27,118 nt of DNA, taken from positions 1-27,118 of the forward strand of contig SDNN01000016.1 of NCBI GenBank assembly GCA_004524425.1. Direction: 5' to 3'. Below the pieces are notes generated by a model. It searched no databases and had not been told where the DNA came from. It worked only from the letters and a program-made list of their open reading frames with translations. This document shows positions 6,917 to 15,192 of the stretch, piece by piece. The position numbers and the translations under genes are program-made. The stretch comes from Promethearchaeota archaeon. GTDB lineage: Archaea; Asgardarchaeota; Lokiarchaeia; Sigynarchaeales; SOKP01. Position 1 is the first letter of the stretch; every line of letters begins with the position of its first letter.

Positions 6917-8275
6917 ATGCAATCTAAATTTCATTCAACCAATCATGATACTCCTGACGTAGATTTTAAGACCGCTATTATCAGAGGACAAGCACTTGAT
7001 AAGGGTCTATACATGTTAAATGAGATTCCGGCGTTAGATTCTTCCCAAATTTTTTCATTTAAAGAATTAAATTTAAGCGAGATTGGTTTCATTGTTCTGT
7101 CAAAAGTCATTGGTGATGCCATACCGGATAAGGATTTGAGATATATCATCGAAAATGCTTTAAATTTCAAGGTTCCGGTTGAAAAAATAAATGATACCGA
7201 TTATATGTGTTACTTAGACCAGGGGCCTACCTGCAGCTTTAAGGATTTTGGGGCCCGAACTTTGGCACGAATGATGCAATACTTTCTTGATAAGGAGAAA
7301 AAGAATATCGTCATATTAACTGCCACTTCAGGAGATACAGGAGGAGCAGTTGCTCAAGCATTTTATGATGTGAATAGGATAAAAGTGGTCGTCTTATATC
7401 CTAAATATGAAATAAGTGATTTACAACGCAAGCAAATGACTACCTTAGGGAAAAATGTTATCGCGATTGGAATAAATGGTAAATTTGATGATTGCCAAAG
7501 GTTAGTAAAAAAAGCATTCGCAGATCCAGAATTAAAAGAAATCAATCTCTCATCTGCAAATTCTATCAATTTTGGAAGATTAATACCTCAAACACTCTAT
7601 TATTTCTGGAGTTATTCAAGAGTAATTAAAGAAATGAACGAAAAGGTAATTTTTTCAGTACCTTCCGGAAATTTCGGAAATCTCATGGGAGGGTTAATTG
7701 CCAATAGGATGGGTCTACCCGTGAAGAGATTTATTTCAGCTGTCAATGAAAATGATGAGTTTCCAAGGTATTTAGAGACTGGAATTTATGAAAAAGTGGA
7801 ACCTTCTAAAAAATGTATTTCAAACGCGATGAACGTGGGGCATCCATCCAATTTTGCTAGATTGATTGATCTTTATGGTGGTCAGATTGATCAGAATGGA
7901 AAAATGATCAGGGAGCCAAACTTGACAAAGATTAGAGAAGAAATTGCATCCTTTTCAATAAGCGATGAATTAACAAAGAAAACTATTTTAAATTTTTATA
8001 GGGAATATAAAAAAATAATAGAGCCTCACGGAGCTGTTGGTTGGGCAGCGTTGAAAATTTATAGAAATGAAAATCCCAAAGAAAGGACATTTAAAGCAAT
8101 AAACTTGGCAACAGCGGATCCTGCCAAGTTTCCAAACGAAATAATTGATTTAATAGGAATTACGCCAGAAATGCCTCCATCTTTATCCAAGATTCAGAAT
8201 CAAAAAGAATATCCAAACGAAGTTGAAATCAATAATTATGAAGATTTCAAGAATTATTTAAAAGAAAAATTTTGA
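6917..8275 (+). CDS. thrC: Threonine synthase (PLP-dependent)
   Basis: A 452-aa fold-type II PLP enzyme that converts O-phosphohomoserine to threonine and phosphate. The PLP lysine is K109 in TCSFKDFGARTLAR, and TSGDTGGAVAQAF at 137-149 is the substrate/phosphate-binding signature. SVPSGNFGN near residue 250 and the C-terminal HGAVGWAAL segment fit the longer ThrC class, which has an N-terminal cap domain before the catalytic core. Length is as expected and no key residue is missing. Homoserine kinase, the step between Hom and ThrC, is absent from the window. It is preceded by a 123-base gap with AT-rich promoter-like sequence and starts at ATG 6917. Confidence 0.94.
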   Translation: MQSKFHSTNHDTPDVDFKTAIIRGQALDKGLYMLNEIPALDSSQIFSFKELNLSEIGFIVLSKVIGDAIPDKDLRYIIENALNFKVPVEKINDTDYMCYLDQGPTCSFKDFGARTLARMMQYFLDKEKKNIVILTATSGDTGGAVAQAFYDVNRIKVVVLYPKYEISDLQRKQMTTLGKNVIAIGINGKFDDCQRLVKKAFADPELKEINLSSANSINFGRLIPQTLYYFWSYSRVIKEMNEKVIFSVPSGNFGNLMGGLIANRMGLPVKRFISAVNENDEFPRYLETGIYEKVEPSKKCISNAMNVGHPSNFARLIDLYGGQIDQNGKMIREPNLTKIREEIASFSISDELTKKTILNFYREYKKIIEPHGAVGWAALKIYRNENPKERTFKAINLATADPAKFPNEIIDLIGITPEMPPSLSKIQNQKEYPNEVEINNYEDFKNYLKEKF

Positions 8276-8339
8276 GGAATAATTATATAATAAGATGGGT
8301 TTAAATTATATTGAAAAAATTACTTTAAAAATTACTTAA

Positions 8340-9314
8340 TTGGTATTAAGTGAGGGAGAGGTTGAGATTTTGGAATATTTAAAAGAAGAGAAAAAAGAAG
8401 CTCACAAAATCCTCTTTACCGGACTTGATGATGCAGGTAAAACTTCCATTATCCTAGCACTAAAACGAGAGTTTTCTAAAATCGCCATGATCAAACCCAC
8501 AAAAGGAGCGCAACGACGCATTTTTAAATTTTTAGATAAAGAAATTAGTGAATGGGATTTAGGGGGTCAAGCAACGTATAGAATCTCTTATCTAAAAAAC
8601 CCCTCAAAATTTTTTGCCGGAACTGAAGTCGCTATTTACGTGATCGATATACAAAATCAACAAAGAATTATCGAATCACTTAGTTATCTTAAAGACGTTA
8701 TTAATGAATTTAAAAAACTAGAAATATTTCCTCCGATAAACGTATTTTTTCACAAGTTTGATCCTCTCCTAGTTAAAACTGCTCAAACAAAATTAACTAA
8801 TTTATCGTATGAATTAGCTGAAAAGATAAATAATTCGATTGAATATGATAACATTCATTATTATTATACCTCAATTTATAACTTACCCAGTCTCATGAGC
8901 ACTATGTCCGAAATATTGTTAGAATTATACCCTAAAGCAGAATTGATATCCAAAACCATTAAAGAATTTGCCCTAAAGATTGAATGTGAAGGTTTAATAG
9001 TCATTGATAACAATTCATTCATCGTTGGATCCTATTCAATTGATGATCAGACTCAAGACATTTTATATGCCTGTGCTCCTTATTTTCTTTCTTTAAATGA
9101 AACTTTTCAACAAAAAGGATTGAACGAAAATGAAAATGAAATGATAATTCAAAAATTTGGGAAATATTTTTTATTTAAACAAATCGCTTTTGAGGAAGAT
9201 ATGCCATATTATTTATTAATCTTAAAAAATGACATACTTCCGCAGTTTTACATGGATGATACAACTTACAATGATTTTATTAAATTGATAAAAAATATAT
9301 TAGAGATTGAATAA
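8340..9314 (+). CDS. Arf-like GTPase with C-terminal roadblock-like domain (no N-terminal longin part)
   Basis: A 324-aa protein whose G domain begins almost at once: G1 GLDDAGKTS at 28-36, switch threonine in KPTKGAQ at 52-58, G3 DLGGQ at 73-77, G4 HKFD at 138-141 (His in place of Asn) and TSIY at 177-180. Residues 205-324 form the same type of C-terminal domain as in the two longer paralogues (GLIVIDNNSFIVGSYS). The roughly 150-residue N-terminal longin-like part of the paralogues is absent. The start is uncertain: TTG 8340 gives the length used here, but an in-frame TTG at 8370 lies behind a purine-rich GGGAGAGG and would start just before the G domain. It is convergent with the flavodoxin gene, with a 14-base gap. 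A switch role is inferred. Confidence 0.85.
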   Translation: MVLSEGEVEILEYLKEEKKEAHKILFTGLDDAGKTSIILALKREFSKIAMIKPTKGAQRRIFKFLDKEISEWDLGGQATYRISYLKNPSKFFAGTEVAIYVIDIQNQQRIIESLSYLKDVINEFKKLEIFPPINVFFHKFDPLLVKTAQTKLTNLSYELAEKINNSIEYDNIHYYYTSIYNLPSLMSTMSEILLELYPKAELISKTIKEFALKIECEGLIVIDNNSFIVGSYSIDDQTQDILYACAPYFLSLNETFQQKGLNENENEMIIQKFGKYFLFKQIAFEEDMPYYLLILKNDILPQFYMDDTTYNDFIKLIKNILEIE

Positions 9315-9329
9315 AATATCAAATTTTAT
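9311..9329. terminator. Short hairpin between convergent genes
   Basis: ATAAAAT (9311-9317) and ATTTTAT (9323-9329) form a 7-base stem with a 5-base loop, spanning both stop codons of the convergent GTPase and flavodoxin genes. All stem pairs are A-T, so stability is low. A bidirectional terminator is possible but weakly supported. Confidence 0.3.
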
Positions 9330-9889
9330 CATAGTATTTCAATGAAATCTTGAGCAAACTTTTTTATTCCTTCCCAATCGCGATAATCATTCCTTCCTTC
9401 GGGATCAAATTGAAATTCGCTTGTTTGAAGCATTTCCTTGGCTGCTAACTTTAAAGCTTTTTTACCTAAGAAGCCCACATTAGAATTTTCGGAAAGATCC
9501 AACACTCCAGCAAAAGCTTCAAACAGGTCAGCTTTCAAATCATAATATTCATTCAATTTTTCCTTAATTTCTTCTCTCGCTTTTTCTTGATTAGTGATGG
9601 CATTTGCTCCGCAAGTGAACATTCCGAATTTGATTTTGCTATTTTTAATATCGTCTTGATTTTTCTCTAAGTATTTTTTAACATGCTTCTTCCAGGAATT
9701 TATTTTCATGCTAGTCCCTATAATTATACCATTATAATTTTGTATTGGAGGTATTTTTTTAGCTTCTTCAAGATTTTTAACATTAGTCGCGATATTATTC
9801 TTCTGTAAAACTTCCGCTATTGTCTCAGCAATCTCCTTGGTGGACCCATAATTAGTTCCAAATAATATGATTACATTTTTTTGCGTCAT
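9329..9889 (-). CDS. Flavodoxin-domain protein
   Basis: A 186-aa soluble protein of the flavodoxin fold. Residues 6-20 (VIILFGTNYGSTKEI) carry the FMN phosphate-binding loop T-x-x-G-x-T. IIIGTSMKINSWKKHV near residue 55 and FGMFTCGAN near residue 90 correspond to the second and third flavin-contact loops. The sequence resembles the HemG-like or flavodoxin_5 group more than classical electron-carrier flavodoxins, for example in the G-x-[SG]-[MI]-[KR]-x-x-x-W-x-K-x-[VA] pattern, but HemG activity should not be assumed because no haem pathway gene is nearby. It probably acts as an FMN-binding redox protein. It converges with the GTPase gene and diverges from the zinc-ribbon/roadblock gene 188 bases away. 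Confidence 0.85.
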   Translation of the reverse strand: MTQKNVIILFGTNYGSTKEIAETIAEVLQKNNIATNVKNLEEAKKIPPIQNYNGIIIGTSMKINSWKKHVKKYLEKNQDDIKNSKIKFGMFTCGANAITNQEKAREEIKEKLNEYYDLKADLFEAFAGVLDLSENSNVGFLGKKALKLAAKEMLQTSEFQFDPEGRNDYRDWEGIKKFAQDFIEIL

Positions 9890-10077
9890 GATATTTCAGA
9901 TCAGATTCTAGTTTAAATCTTTGTGTGATTTTAGTATATTTAATATTATTAATATGAAAATGATGAACTACTTAATTAATAATTTGAGCTCCATGCAAAT
10001 TTCTTTTTTTAGTTTTCATAAAAGTTAGATTAATAATGATGTTTTTGTATTAATAATATACAAACAAGAGTATTTTA

Positions 10078-11118
10078 TTGGAGAAAAATCATTACATGAT
10101 AATCTGTGGAAACTGCGGGGCCATTAACAAGGAAGAAGAAGGAAAATTTTGTAGAAAATGTGGTGCTTTATTACCTATTTCTTCCAGACCTCCGAGAATA
10201 AGAATTCCTATTCAAGAAAATGAAAATGAAGGCATTGCACAGCAAAACATTCCCAAGAGCGAAAATGAAACGGCCACGAACGAGATCAATGAAAAATCCT
10301 TGAATGACATTCCACCCATGGGTGAAGTTCAAATATTTACCAAAAATTCAATGAATAATAAAAAAATTGAAGAACTACAACTTCAAAAAATTCCAGAACC
10401 AAAACAATTACCCTCATTAACTCAAGAGAATGAGGAAGAGAGGAAAGAGATTTTAAAATCAATTCCCCCTACACCATTCAAAGGATCAATAATTTCCTCA
10501 AAAAAGGAAAAAACCTCATCTCAATCCAACCCACTTGCTCAAAGTTCATATTCTCCAGATCAATCTGAAATTAAGAATGTCAGAACAAATGAAATAGGAA
10601 CAAAACAAAAACAGTTGGAAGAGGACATGTCTAGCGTGTTAGCTGTTCTGTCTAAAAAACTGTCCACCATGAAGGAGAAAGAATCAATAACAGTCGAAAA
10701 GAAGAGCGAAGAATCCGAAAAAAAGATTCCACCTACGAGCATTAACGATATCTTGGCTCAGCTCTTTAAATTGGACCCATACATTCAAGGATCGGCTATT
10801 ATAAAAGAAGATGGAACCATTTTGGCCTCTGCTTTAGCAAATAGAATTTCCGATTCTTTATTAGCTACAATTGGTCAAAATCTAACCCTAATAGGAACGG
10901 ATATAATTGAAGGTTTAAGCGGAGGAAAACTTAAATCTATATCCATCAAGGGTTCTGAGAGCATTTTAGACATCGCTCCCATTGATAAAAAGAGTCCGCA
11001 AGTCAATGACATGATTCTAATCATCTTTTCACATAGCAGGGTTAAAAGTGGAATCATTTCATTTGCTGTAGGATTGATTAAGAAACAAATTAAGGAATAT
11101 CTCGGAATAAATAAATAA
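10078..11118 (+). CDS. Zinc-ribbon / disordered linker / roadblock (LC7) protein
   Basis: A 346-aa protein with three zones. Residues 10-33 are a zinc ribbon: CGNCGAIN, then FCRKCGALLP. Residues 35-215 are rich in Pro, Glu, Lys, Ser and Asn, are low complexity and look disordered. Residues 218-340 form a compact alpha-beta domain (INDILAQLFKLDPYIQGSAI, IKEDGTILASAL, LKSISIKGSESILDIAPI, MILIIFSH) that reads as a roadblock/LC7 or MglB-like fold: a helix followed by the strand-turn-strand E-D-G-x-[IL]-[LV]-A. Such domains dimerise and commonly partner small Ras-like GTPases. The start may be TTG 10078 or ATG 10096, which has GGAG 12 bases upstream. With three Arf-like GTPases in the window, a GTPase scaffold or regulator role is a reasonable inference. 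Confidence 0.8.
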   Translation: MEKNHYMIICGNCGAINKEEEGKFCRKCGALLPISSRPPRIRIPIQENENEGIAQQNIPKSENETATNEINEKSLNDIPPMGEVQIFTKNSMNNKKIEELQLQKIPEPKQLPSLTQENEEERKEILKSIPPTPFKGSIISSKKEKTSSQSNPLAQSSYSPDQSEIKNVRTNEIGTKQKQLEEDMSSVLAVLSKKLSTMKEKESITVEKKSEESEKKIPPTSINDILAQLFKLDPYIQGSAIIKEDGTILASALANRISDSLLATIGQNLTLIGTDIIEGLSGGKLKSISIKGSESILDIAPIDKKSPQVNDMILIIFSHSRVKSGIISFAVGLIKKQIKEYLGINK

Positions 11119-11173
11119 ACCACTCTCATACCTTTATTGATAGAAATTATGGTCCTCTTTTGAAAAATTAAAA

Positions 11174-11189
11174 TCTTAAATATTTAAGA
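11174..11189. promoter_or_regulatory. Perfect 16-base palindrome upstream of the 216-aa gene
   Basis: tcttaaatatttaaga is its own reverse complement across all 16 bases and ends 8 bases before ATG 11198. It could be a dimeric regulator's operator overlapping the promoter or 5' untranslated region. AT-rich composition makes palindromes easier by chance, though the C/G at each end argues a little for function. Confidence 0.4.
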
Positions 11190-11197
11190 AAATATTT

Positions 11198-11848
11198 ATG
11201 ATTATGGTAGGTATTCCAGAATATATTTTAAAAGAAGCTGAAGGACTTATTAAACACGAAAAAACTTTCGATTCTAACCTTGGAAAGGAAAGGATTACCG
11301 TTTTCGTGCCAGAAATTTTTAGCGTAAATGATACTTATTGGAATCAGTTCATACCAGATCATAATATCGAAGCCGGATCGATTTCCAAGAAAGAGAGAGA
11401 ATATAAATTCGTTGGAAGAGAAATAGTTCACATTAACTATGATTTAGAACCAAAAGTCGATGAGCGGCCTGATATTAGAAAATTATCTGCTTGTCCTCAC
11501 CCCAATTGTGTGTATTGTCTTCAGATCAATAAAATTAAGACTCAATTTGAAAACGGAGTGTATAGATTATTAAAACCGGGAGATCATTTTTCTTTTTATG
11601 CTAATGCAAATCTTATCCAAGCAACGATGTGGGTTGACCATGGAAAGGGACAAATTATCGCATATGAGGGAAACAAGGAGTTCATGAAATCAGAAATCAT
11701 CAACAAACATCAATTGGCCTGCGTTTCGAGCTATGGAAGGAGATTATTAAGAAAAATAAAATTTATTGCTAAAGCTGATGGAGATGATACAAATCATGCC
11801 AGGTTATGGTGCCACATAGGGCGATATAACATTGAAAATTGGCCATGA
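11198..11848 (+). CDS. Conserved-looking cysteine-rich protein of unknown function
   Basis: A 216-aa soluble protein that I do not recognise. Its features are a CPHPNCVYC cluster at 99-107, further cysteines at 175 and 205, and several histidines (H101, H147, H171, H200, H206), enough to bind zinc or another metal. The N-terminal third is charged and helical; the later part has strand-like stretches (FSFYANANLIQATMWVDHGK). No signal peptide or membrane segment is seen. It starts at ATG 11198, with ATG 11204 an alternative. A perfect palindrome lies just upstream. It follows the roadblock gene in the same direction after 79 bases, but the palindrome and gap suggest its own control. Metal binding is inferred from the cysteine pattern only. 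Confidence 0.6.
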   Translation: MIMVGIPEYILKEAEGLIKHEKTFDSNLGKERITVFVPEIFSVNDTYWNQFIPDHNIEAGSISKKEREYKFVGREIVHINYDLEPKVDERPDIRKLSACPHPNCVYCLQINKIKTQFENGVYRLLKPGDHFSFYANANLIQATMWVDHGKGQIIAYEGNKEFMKSEIINKHQLACVSSYGRRLLRKIKFIAKADGDDTNHARLWCHIGRYNIENWP

Positions 11849-11925
11849 TGTTGAAAATACACCTTAAATTATCATGCAATTGAAAAACTAAAAATTAAAT
11901 TGATAACTGCCATGAAGGATTAAAA

Positions 11926-12723
11926 TTAAAATAATCTTTTTTGCAAAACAATTTTTTTAACGCGAATAGTCCTGTAAAGGTGGCAGAATCGGAAGATTTC
12001 TTGTAAAAATGCATTTAAATTTGAAATCGAAACTAGGGGGACTTGAATATCGTTTAATTTAATTCCATTATCTTCTAATGTTACCATCATTGGTATTAAA
12101 TTATAAGGTAAATATTTCTTAATCTCCAAATTAAATCCAAGGAGGGATTGGAGCAATTTAGAAAAAGTCTCGGGATTCTTTTTTAACGCCAATGCTCTCT
12201 GGTACTGTAGATTTGCTGCTTGATTTATCGAACTAAAAATATCTCTGTTCTTCCAATGTTTGGCATCGATCAACAAGACATCTTGTTTCTTGACCCCAAT
12301 GACATCTATTTCATATCTCTCTTGTTTTGTTTCTCTCTTAAAATTTGATTTATCACTAAACCTAAAATTTTTTATTACATTATAATCATTTTCTAAAAGA
12401 ATTTCTTTAATTAATAATTCAAATCCTGCATAATCTAATAATCTCGAAAGTTGTTTTATATCTAAATCCAAAAATCTCATTGATTCCATTACAAATTGAA
12501 TTTTATCAATTGCAATATATTCCATGTAATTACCTTTTTTTAATTGAACGAACTCAAATTTATCTAAGAAATCTCTGAGCTCATGTAGAGTTAAACTTTT
12601 TAGAATTTTTATTTCTGAAATCTCATGCCAACTTTCCGTTATTTTACTATCAGCAGTTTTCAGCAAGTGATATATTTCATTGAAAAATTGCTTAATGGTT
12701 GAAGTGGAGAAAAAGTTCAACAT
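11926..12723 (-). CDS. PD-(D/E)XK (Mrr-like) restriction-endonuclease-fold protein
   Basis: A 265-aa protein. Residues 1-95 are helical. From residue 98 the sequence follows the core of Mrr/Holliday-resolvase-type nucleases: GFELLIKEILLENDYNV (E102), then EIDVIGVKKQDVLLIDAKHW, with the metal-binding D140 and the D153-x-K155 pair in place of E-x-K. A helix with Q168 and Q174 (INQAANLQYQRALAL) follows, as in many members. The spacing is normal, so the site appears intact. It lies 62 bases downstream of the 759-aa gene on the same strand, suggesting a two-gene transcript. The fold and predicted metal-dependent DNA cleavage are supported. Whether it serves defence, repair or RNA processing is not visible. 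Confidence 0.75.
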   Translation of the reverse strand: MLNFFSTSTIKQFFNEIYHLLKTADSKITESWHEISEIKILKSLTLHELRDFLDKFEFVQLKKGNYMEYIAIDKIQFVMESMRFLDLDIKQLSRLLDYAGFELLIKEILLENDYNVIKNFRFSDKSNFKRETKQERYEIDVIGVKKQDVLLIDAKHWKNRDIFSSINQAANLQYQRALALKKNPETFSKLLQSLLGFNLEIKKYLPYNLIPMMVTLEDNGIKLNDIQVPLVSISNLNAFLQEIFRFCHLYRTIRVKKIVLQKRLF

Positions 12724-12785
12724 GAGGAGATAAATGTTTTAATGATTATTTAAGAAAAGGAGAGTCTTAAAAAAGTGATATGCGA

Positions 12786-15065
12786 TTAGATTTTTTTTTG
12801 ACTCGTATATATTTTATAGAACCAATCTACTATATACTGAAAGAAAAATCTTTCTCTGAGCACATCAAAGTGTGATTTTTCTCTCAATGAGGTTAACTTG
12901 GCGATATCTTCAGATTTTAAAAGGTCTTTATCGATTAAATCCATTCTGGCTCTAAATTGATCTTCCATCTTTATCTCTCTCAATATATTGTTCATTGCCT
13001 CAGATATTTTATCAATGAAACTCCTAAAATTGGTTATTTTATCAGTAGAATCTTTAATCTCATTAACATAACTTCTTATTTTCCTTAAGATTTGCACCTT
13101 TTTAGTGTAATTTATTAATTCATTTCCCTTTAGCACGCCTTCTAAAAAAATTATTATTTTACTGATGTTTTTATCATCTATCTTAAATTTTCTTAATTCT
13201 TTATTTAATTCCGATAAAAATTGTCTTTTCAAGAATTCTTTATATTTGATAATAATAGCTTCATTTTCTTTAATATCACTGCAGATCTCAACAACTTCTC
13301 CTTTTGGAGTGGAATATGTGAATCCATGACCCTGTGGTCCCAGACCCCCTAATAGTACCATGGATAAACTATAAAAGTTGTAATTATTCTTGGCTAGAAT
13401 TTTATTCATATTTTTAAAAATATTCTTGGGGGATATTAGATGTTTTTTAATGGTAAAATTTTCTCTTTCCTCTTCAACATTAAAGAAATATGTCCTATAT
13501 TTATATAAAATTTTAAACTCCATTAACCTTAGTTCTTGATCTTGTTCAAATGCTTGCGTCTTAAATTCTAGATAATTTTTCTTGAATTCTCTAATGAATT
13601 GCTCTATTGAGCTTAAATATCGCACGCTTAATCCATAGATAGAATATTGATTGAAAAAAACATGCTTTATATAATTGATTATTTGGTCTGAATCAGCATA
13701 GTACATATAAGGTTCGTTAACAAAAAAATCATATAAATCATGTGGCATGATTTCACTAATGTAATGGATGAAAGAATCCGAAATATTGAGCCCAAACAGG
13801 TCTTTCAAATTTGCCATCAGCAGTTCATCCTGCCTAATTTTCTTTATTTTTTCTAATTCGTGTTCATTCAAGTCTCTCTTCACTAAATTAAATTTGTTGC
13901 AGAACCTTAATATTTCAATTACTTCACCTAAACTAGAGGTTTGATAACCGATACTAACATTTTGAATGCAATCCAAGTGGAGCTTTGAAATAATCTTAAA
14001 TCTGTCTGGTATTTTAGAAACATCGATAAAAATATCAAATTTGATTGAAAAATCTATGAGTTTCTCGAAATTTTCAAATTTCTTTGATTCAAGGCATTTT
14101 GAAAGTCCTACGTAAAAGTTATTTTCGATTTTCTTTTTCATTTTCGAATTAGAAGGAAAACTTAAGAGATCTTGAACATTATTATGGGTCAGTTTTTCTA
14201 TTGCATGTTTAATTTTTACAACTTCTCCAGACCTTAACGATAAAACGATGGTGTCTATAATTTGAGAGTGAATTTCTTTAGGTAGTTCCCCAAATAGATT
14301 ATTGTAATAGTTTTTGCCGGAAATAAAATCAAAAAAATCTTGACGTGTTAATGATAATTTTAGATTTTCTATTAAAATACCTTTAAATTGACTGGTATTA
14401 GGAATTCTTTCGTTTTTAAGTTCATTTTTATTAATAATTTTATAAAACAATAATAAAGTGTTTAAAAAACCCTTGTTTCTAAAAAATTCAAAAGAATCTA
14501 AAATAAGGTATATTAAAAATTCTCTATAATAGTCCCGTGGATGAATATACTGTTCTTTTTCTTCATTATTCTCCTCGTCAGTGATCCATTTTTCTAAATA
14601 GAGTAAAAATATTGATAAATGCCTCACGTTCTGATAAATCTGTACTCTTTTTTGACAATCATTACAGAAATAAGCTATTTTACTCTCATCAAATGGGTTA
14701 GCTATTTTCACGACATTCCCTGACTTACATTCAACACAAAGCTTTTCCAATACAAATTTTTCCACAAGATCATCCAAGATTTCTCTTATAAACTCCTTTG
14801 TAAGTAAGAAATCTAATTCCTTTATTCTTTCATCTTTTATGCTCTTAAAATAATTAGCAACAACTGAAAATATCTCACCATAATGCTTTACATTTTTTCG
14901 ATCTTGGATATTCTTAAACCTTTGTCTAACTTCTTGAAAAATGTCTAAATACGTAAAGCTATGGCTAGCTATTAACTTGTTTATATTTTTAAAATCTATT
15001 TGCTTATTTTTAATACCTAATTTGATTCTTTCTTTTATTTGATCAAACTGATCTGAGTTAGACAT
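12786..15065 (-). CDS. Large helical zinc-ribbon protein of unknown function
   Basis: A 759-aa protein not recognised as any known family. Predicted features are mostly long helices rich in Lys, Glu, Ile and Phe. One four-cysteine zinc ribbon is visible: CVEC at 110-113 and CNDC at 134-137, separated by 20 residues. A glycine-rich segment LGGLGPQGHGFTYSTPKGE at 572-590 is flanked by charged helices and is followed by SDIKENEAIIIKYKEFLKRQ, a possible catalytic or ligand-binding patch. No P-loop, helicase motif, transmembrane segment or signal peptide is seen. The nuclease gene follows 62 bases downstream on the same strand. A large helical partner plus a small PD-(D/E)XK nuclease is an arrangement seen in some defence and repair modules, but that link is only suggested. 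Confidence 0.65.
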   Translation of the reverse strand: MSNSDQFDQIKERIKLGIKNKQIDFKNINKLIASHSFTYLDIFQEVRQRFKNIQDRKNVKHYGEIFSVVANYFKSIKDERIKELDFLLTKEFIREILDDLVEKFVLEKLCVECKSGNVVKIANPFDESKIAYFCNDCQKRVQIYQNVRHLSIFLLYLEKWITDEENNEEKEQYIHPRDYYREFLIYLILDSFEFFRNKGFLNTLLLFYKIINKNELKNERIPNTSQFKGILIENLKLSLTRQDFFDFISGKNYYNNLFGELPKEIHSQIIDTIVLSLRSGEVVKIKHAIEKLTHNNVQDLLSFPSNSKMKKKIENNFYVGLSKCLESKKFENFEKLIDFSIKFDIFIDVSKIPDRFKIISKLHLDCIQNVSIGYQTSSLGEVIEILRFCNKFNLVKRDLNEHELEKIKKIRQDELLMANLKDLFGLNISDSFIHYISEIMPHDLYDFFVNEPYMYYADSDQIINYIKHVFFNQYSIYGLSVRYLSSIEQFIREFKKNYLEFKTQAFEQDQELRLMEFKILYKYRTYFFNVEEERENFTIKKHLISPKNIFKNMNKILAKNNYNFYSLSMVLLGGLGPQGHGFTYSTPKGEVVEICSDIKENEAIIIKYKEFLKRQFLSELNKELRKFKIDDKNISKIIIFLEGVLKGNELINYTKKVQILRKIRSYVNEIKDSTDKITNFRSFIDKISEAMNNILREIKMEDQFRARMDLIDKDLLKSEDIAKLTSLREKSHFDVLRERFFFQYIVDWFYKIYTSQKKI

Positions 15066-15192
15066 TTGGCAATTGATGTAAAAAAATTTTGGATAATAAA
15101 TTTATTCTTATAATAAATAACATTTCAAACAAATAATTATTAATTGGATGAATCCTCTGGATTCAAACTCTCTTAAATAAAAGATAAGAAAA

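Noticed and set aside
9954..10028. 24-codon frame and C-box-like ATGATGA in the gap before the zinc-ribbon/roadblock gene
   Set aside because: The peptide has no recognisable feature, and no matching D box (CTGA) lies at a suitable distance for a C/D guide RNA.
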